From contig WLRX01000028.1 in assembly GCA_009706135.1 (NCBI GenBank), forward strand, positions 1 to 9,327: a DNA stretch of 9,327 bases, given 5' to 3'. The stretch comes from Actinomycetota bacterium (GTDB lineage: Bacteria; Actinomycetota; Actinomycetes; Nanopelagicales; Nanopelagicaceae). The position numbers and the translations under genes are program-made. A model generated the notes under the pieces. It was not told where the DNA came from. It was given only the letters and a program-made list of their open reading frames with translations, and made no database searches. Shown here in pieces: positions 7,268-9,327 of the stretch (positions within the stretch are counted from its first letter, which is position 1; each line of letters starts with the position of its first letter).

Positions 7268-7647
7268 AGAGGTAGTAAGTAAATTATTACTGTAACAATC
7301 GCCGCATATGCCCCTGCTTGAAAGAGAATACTCAGCGCTGTTTTGCGATCAGCAGCCCGGCTCGCGCTATCTGCAACTTTGGAGAGTTGACCGAGTTTTC
7401 CAAAGTTAAATGTGCCCATAAATCCATAGGCCAAGCAGAATTTCTTACGAGATTGAACCCAGCCGATACTTGCAACTGCAAGTGGAAGAAAAATTCCTAT
7501 ACGTGCGCCGCGTGGTGCATTAGTTGAGACAAGTGTGATTAGTGAAGAAATAGATAGTGCTAAACCAATGAGTGCAACGATTTGTCTTTGTCGAATTTCA
7601 CCTTTACCGATGTTGCAAGCACCGGGAATGTAATCAGCAGTACTCAC
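7264..7647 (-). CDS. Conserved membrane protein of unknown function (IPGACNIG / FNFG family)
   Basis: A 127-residue protein with a GTG start at 7647. It opens with YIPGACNIGKGEIRQRQ (6-22), followed by three hydrophobic segments: about 23-41, about 48-65 and about 104-125. Between the last two is a conserved-looking block SRKKFCLAYGFMGTFNFG (66-83). I recall similar small proteins in bacteria that share the N-terminal PGxCNIGxxEIxxR, the FCxxYGxxGxFNFG block and a DRxxA motif (here ADRKTA, 99-104). None has a known function as far as I know. Two cysteines, C11 and C71, lie in these blocks and could be functional. The GTG directly abuts the stop of the 49-aa ORF upstream, so the pair is probably coupled. 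Its own TAA shares four bases with the TerC stop. Confidence 0.83.
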   Translation of the reverse strand: MSTADYIPGACNIGKGEIRQRQIVALIGLALSISSLITLVSTNAPRGARIGIFLPLAVASIGWVQSRKKFCLAYGFMGTFNFGKLGQLSKVADSASRAADRKTALSILFQAGAYAAIVTVIIYLLPL

Positions 7648-7797
7648 TTATGCGTCTTCAAACTCATCTTCATCGATCCACGCTTCAGCGGTGGAGTCCT
7701 CTTGGCGTTCAATCCAAGACAAGAATGAAGCGACAGCCTTAAATGCCAATAGCCCAACAGCGAGTGCTGCTGCTAATCGACGAATGCCTTTAAACAT
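7648..7797 (-). CDS. 49-aa single-pass membrane protein, hypothetical
   Basis: I read this small ORF directly from the minus strand: ATG at 7797, TAA at 7648-7650. The product starts MFKGIRRLAA, continues with a hydrophobic helix (about residues 8-27, LAAALAVGLLAFKAVASFLS), and ends with a strongly acidic tail containing EAWIDEDEFEDA. The positive N-terminus and acidic C-terminus suggest the tail lies outside the cytoplasm, although the +2 side rule is only a guide. The layout resembles other tiny actinobacterial membrane proteins with an acidic tryptophan-containing tail (compare DLW-39), but I cannot assign it. Support for it being real: TATTTT sits exactly 6 nt before the ATG, and its stop directly abuts the GTG of the next gene. 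Confidence 0.72.
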   Translation of the reverse strand: MFKGIRRLAAALAVGLLAFKAVASFLSWIERQEDSTAEAWIDEDEFEDA

Positions 7798-7803
7798 GAG
7801 ACA

Positions 7804-7809
7804 AAAATA
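7804..7809 (-). promoter_or_regulatory. Candidate -10 element of the leaderless 49-aa gene promoter
   Basis: Minus-strand TATTTT, then TGTCTC, then the ATG at 7797. It lies in the 45-bp gap after the PLP-enzyme stop. The hexamer is AT-rich and so more likely to arise by chance than the others, but the spacing is identical. Confidence 0.55.
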
Positions 7810-7842
7810 CTCTTCTTTTTGAACTTTTGCAGTATTTAAAGT

Positions 7843-8955
7843 TTACGAGTTGGCGAAGGCCTGCTCAATATCTCGCCATAAATCCTCAATATTTTCACAG
7901 CCAACTGATAAACGAATTAGATTTTCAGGGGTTAACGTGCTTTCTGCTGGCCAGCGTCTGCGGCGTTCCCACAAACTTTCGATCCCACCCAAGCTTGTTG
8001 CGTGGGTTATTAAATGTGAACTTTCGCAGATGCGATCGGCTTTCGCGGGTCCTTCCTTGGTTTCAAATGAAACCACAGCACCAAATCCACGCATAAAGCT
8101 CTTGGCGCGTTCATGTTGTGAATCTTCTGGTAACCCTGGATAGCGAACTCTGGAAACACCTGGGTGCTTACTTAAGCGCTTAGCTAATTCAAGAGCATTT
8201 CGCTGGGCACATTCAAATCGAAGTGGGAATGTGCGCAACCCACGAAGTGCGAGCCAGGCTTCATAGGGACCTGGAATACCACCATGAATTTTTCGTATTT
8301 CTTGAAGACGTGCGTGTAGTTCTGGAATCTTTGTTGAAAGTGATCCCATAATCACATCACTGTGACCTGCAAAATACTTTGTAACAGAGTGCATCACGAT
8401 GTCGGCGCCCATTTCCAATGGATTCTGAATCAACGGAGTTGCAAAAGTGTTATCAACGCCAACTCCAACACTTAAATTCCGTGCTGCAACTATAAGGGTC
8501 GGCATCTCTGCGACTTCAAGTCCTGGATTTGTAGGAGATTCGAGCCAAAGAAACGCCGCTCCACTCATTGCCGCAATTACCGCATCGGTATTGGCGATAT
8601 CTACGAATCGAACTTCAAGGCGTCCACTTTCTTGAAAGGACTTTAACATCGCCATGGTTCCGCTATATCCCTGATCGGATGCCACAACTGGTGCACCAAT
8701 TGGCAGCAATGCAAAGACTGCACTAATCGCAGCATTACCTGATGCAAATGCAAGTGTTTGTCCACCTTCTAATTCGCTGATGGCACTTTCTAACGCACTC
8801 CAAGTTTCATTTCCTGAGCGACCATAACCAATAGTTCCTCCAGCGTGATAGGTGGAACTTAAGGAAATGTCTGGATTAAGAGATCCATCTTTTTTAATTG
8901 CAGGACGTCCAGCTGAAATCGCAATTGTCTCGGGACTTAATTTGGGATCGCTCAT
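7843..8955 (-). CDS. Cystathionine gamma-synthase/gamma-lyase family PLP enzyme
   Basis: A 370-residue, fold-type I PLP enzyme of the Cys/Met metabolism family (PF01053), near normal length (about 380-400). The PLP lysine is K193 in HSVTKYFAGHSDVIMG. Phosphate-binding YGR (Y44, R46) comes from the N-terminal arm, D168 in VDNTFATP contacts the pyridine nitrogen, LESPTNP (138-144) is conserved, and R348 in IRLSVGCEN should hold the substrate carboxylate. After SLGGIESL it reads WERRRRWP where classical cystathionine gamma-synthases have 'IEHPA'. This suggests an actinobacterial subgroup rather than MetB proper. Gamma-synthase, gamma-lyase or methionine gamma-lyase activity cannot be separated from sequence alone. 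Its ATG follows the oxidoreductase stop by 9 bp, with TAGGCT at the leaderless position. Confidence 0.93.
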   Translation of the reverse strand: MSDPKLSPETIAISAGRPAIKKDGSLNPDISLSSTYHAGGTIGYGRSGNETWSALESAISELEGGQTLAFASGNAAISAVFALLPIGAPVVASDQGYSGTMAMLKSFQESGRLEVRFVDIANTDAVIAAMSGAAFLWLESPTNPGLEVAEMPTLIVAARNLSVGVGVDNTFATPLIQNPLEMGADIVMHSVTKYFAGHSDVIMGSLSTKIPELHARLQEIRKIHGGIPGPYEAWLALRGLRTFPLRFECAQRNALELAKRLSKHPGVSRVRYPGLPEDSQHERAKSFMRGFGAVVSFETKEGPAKADRICESSHLITHATSLGGIESLWERRRRWPAESTLTPENLIRLSVGCENIEDLWRDIEQAFANS

Positions 8956-8961
8956 GTATGA

Positions 8962-8967
8962 AGCCTA
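8962..8967 (-). promoter_or_regulatory. Candidate -10 element of the leaderless PLP-enzyme promoter, overlapping a stop codon
   Basis: Minus-strand TAGGCT, then TCATAC, then the ATG at 8955. The first three bases of the hexamer are the TAG stop codon of the upstream oxidoreductase gene. No Shine-Dalgarno sequence is seen. Confidence 0.55.
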
Positions 8968-9327
8968 ACCCTTTGCAAGCACTGCCATGGCAGCATTATG
9001 TCCAGGTATCCCGCTTACTCCGCCTCCGCGTTGGGCGCCTGCTCCACAAATAAATATTCGTGGATCATCAGTTTCAACGCCCCAAATTTGGTCATCGCCA
9101 TCTTCTTTAAAAGGAAAAGTTAGATCACGGTGAAAAATATTTCCGCCAGGCAATCGCACATCTTTTTCAAGATCTAAAGGACTCTTTACTTCGAAGCACA
9201 GTGTTCCATCGCTGTTTACAGCAAGAACACTTTCGATGGGATCTACTAAATATGAATTTAATGCATCCATACAGCGTTGGGCTGCAATTTTTTTAGCCGT
9301 TTCAGGATTTTTTTCAAATAACTCTGC
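8965..9327 (-). CDS. CrtI/PYROXD2-like FAD-dependent oxidoreductase, C-terminal part (5' end outside window)
   Basis: The frame is open from the window edge at 9327 to the TAG at 8965-8967, giving about 120 residues. An internal ATG at 9270 is not the real start, because coding-like sequence (AELFEKNPETAKKIAAQRC) precedes it. The end shows the FAD-binding C-terminal motif of phytoene-desaturase-like amine oxidoreductases: PRIFICGAGAQRGGGVSGIPGHNAA, near 'LYLCGxGxHPGGGVxGxxGRNAA' in PYROXD2-type proteins. Earlier, LPGGNIFHRDLTF (about residues 59-71 of the visible part) matches the 'GGNIxHxDLT' segment of that group. The substrate is unknown, and carotenoid synthesis should not be assumed since no crt genes are visible. 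It is directly upstream of the PLP-enzyme gene. Confidence 0.85.
   Translation of the reverse strand, partial: AELFEKNPETAKKIAAQRCMDALNSYLVDPIESVLAVNSDGTLCFEVKSPLDLEKDVRLPGGNIFHRDLTFPFKEDGDDQIWGVETDDPRIFICGAGAQRGGGVSGIPGHNAAMAVLAKG

Noticed and set aside
7827..8143. Two plus-strand ORFs (89 and 97 codons) opposite the PLP enzyme
   Set aside because: They overlap each other and the conserved C-terminal part of the PLP enzyme; neither product resembles a known protein.

Overview
The window looks like chromosomal DNA of a streamlined, AT-leaning actinobacterium. A freshwater Nanopelagicales (acI, 'Ca. Planktophila'-like) genome is my best guess, by inference only. The reasons are: actinobacterial protein families of unknown function, almost no intergenic space, and six genes preceded by a TANNNT hexamer exactly 6 nt before the ATG, the signature of leaderless transcription. 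There are no rRNA, tRNA, CRISPR, insertion-sequence or phage features. No stretch over about 100 bp lacks a gene.

Layout. Positions 1-1001 (+) hold the tail of a DUF4389 membrane protein followed by a TauE/SafE-type permease. This meets, tail to tail with 4 bp between, a four-gene minus-strand run (1006-5438). In transcription order the run is an OmpR-type response regulator, its sensor kinase, a METTL25-like SAM methyltransferase and argininosuccinate synthase (ArgG, E. coli-type long form). A 99-bp divergent region (5439-5537) separates it from a plus-strand run (5538-7267): a small secreted Lys/Glu-rich helical protein, a small membrane/coiled-coil protein, and a TerC-family metal exporter. 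TerC ends on a TTAA that also serves as the stop of the opposing gene. Positions 7264-9327 (-) hold, in transcription order, the C-terminal part of a CrtI/PYROXD2-like flavin oxidoreductase, a cystathionine gamma-synthase/lyase-family PLP enzyme, an unlisted 49-aa membrane protein, and a conserved actinobacterial membrane protein of unknown function.

How the genes may work together. The response regulator/kinase pair sits head to head with a small exported helical protein, the same arrangement as cpxRA-cpxP. The shared region carries an 11-bp-spaced direct repeat just upstream of the exported gene's -10. A local envelope-stress circuit that also covers the following membrane protein and TerC is plausible but inferred. 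The methyltransferase, ArgG and PLP enzyme look like housekeeping genes. Although closely packed, each carries its own candidate leaderless promoter, so the tight runs need not be simple operons.

The most notable signal is the repeated TANNNT-N6-ATG arrangement. I see no strong candidate for an undescribed defence or mobile system.
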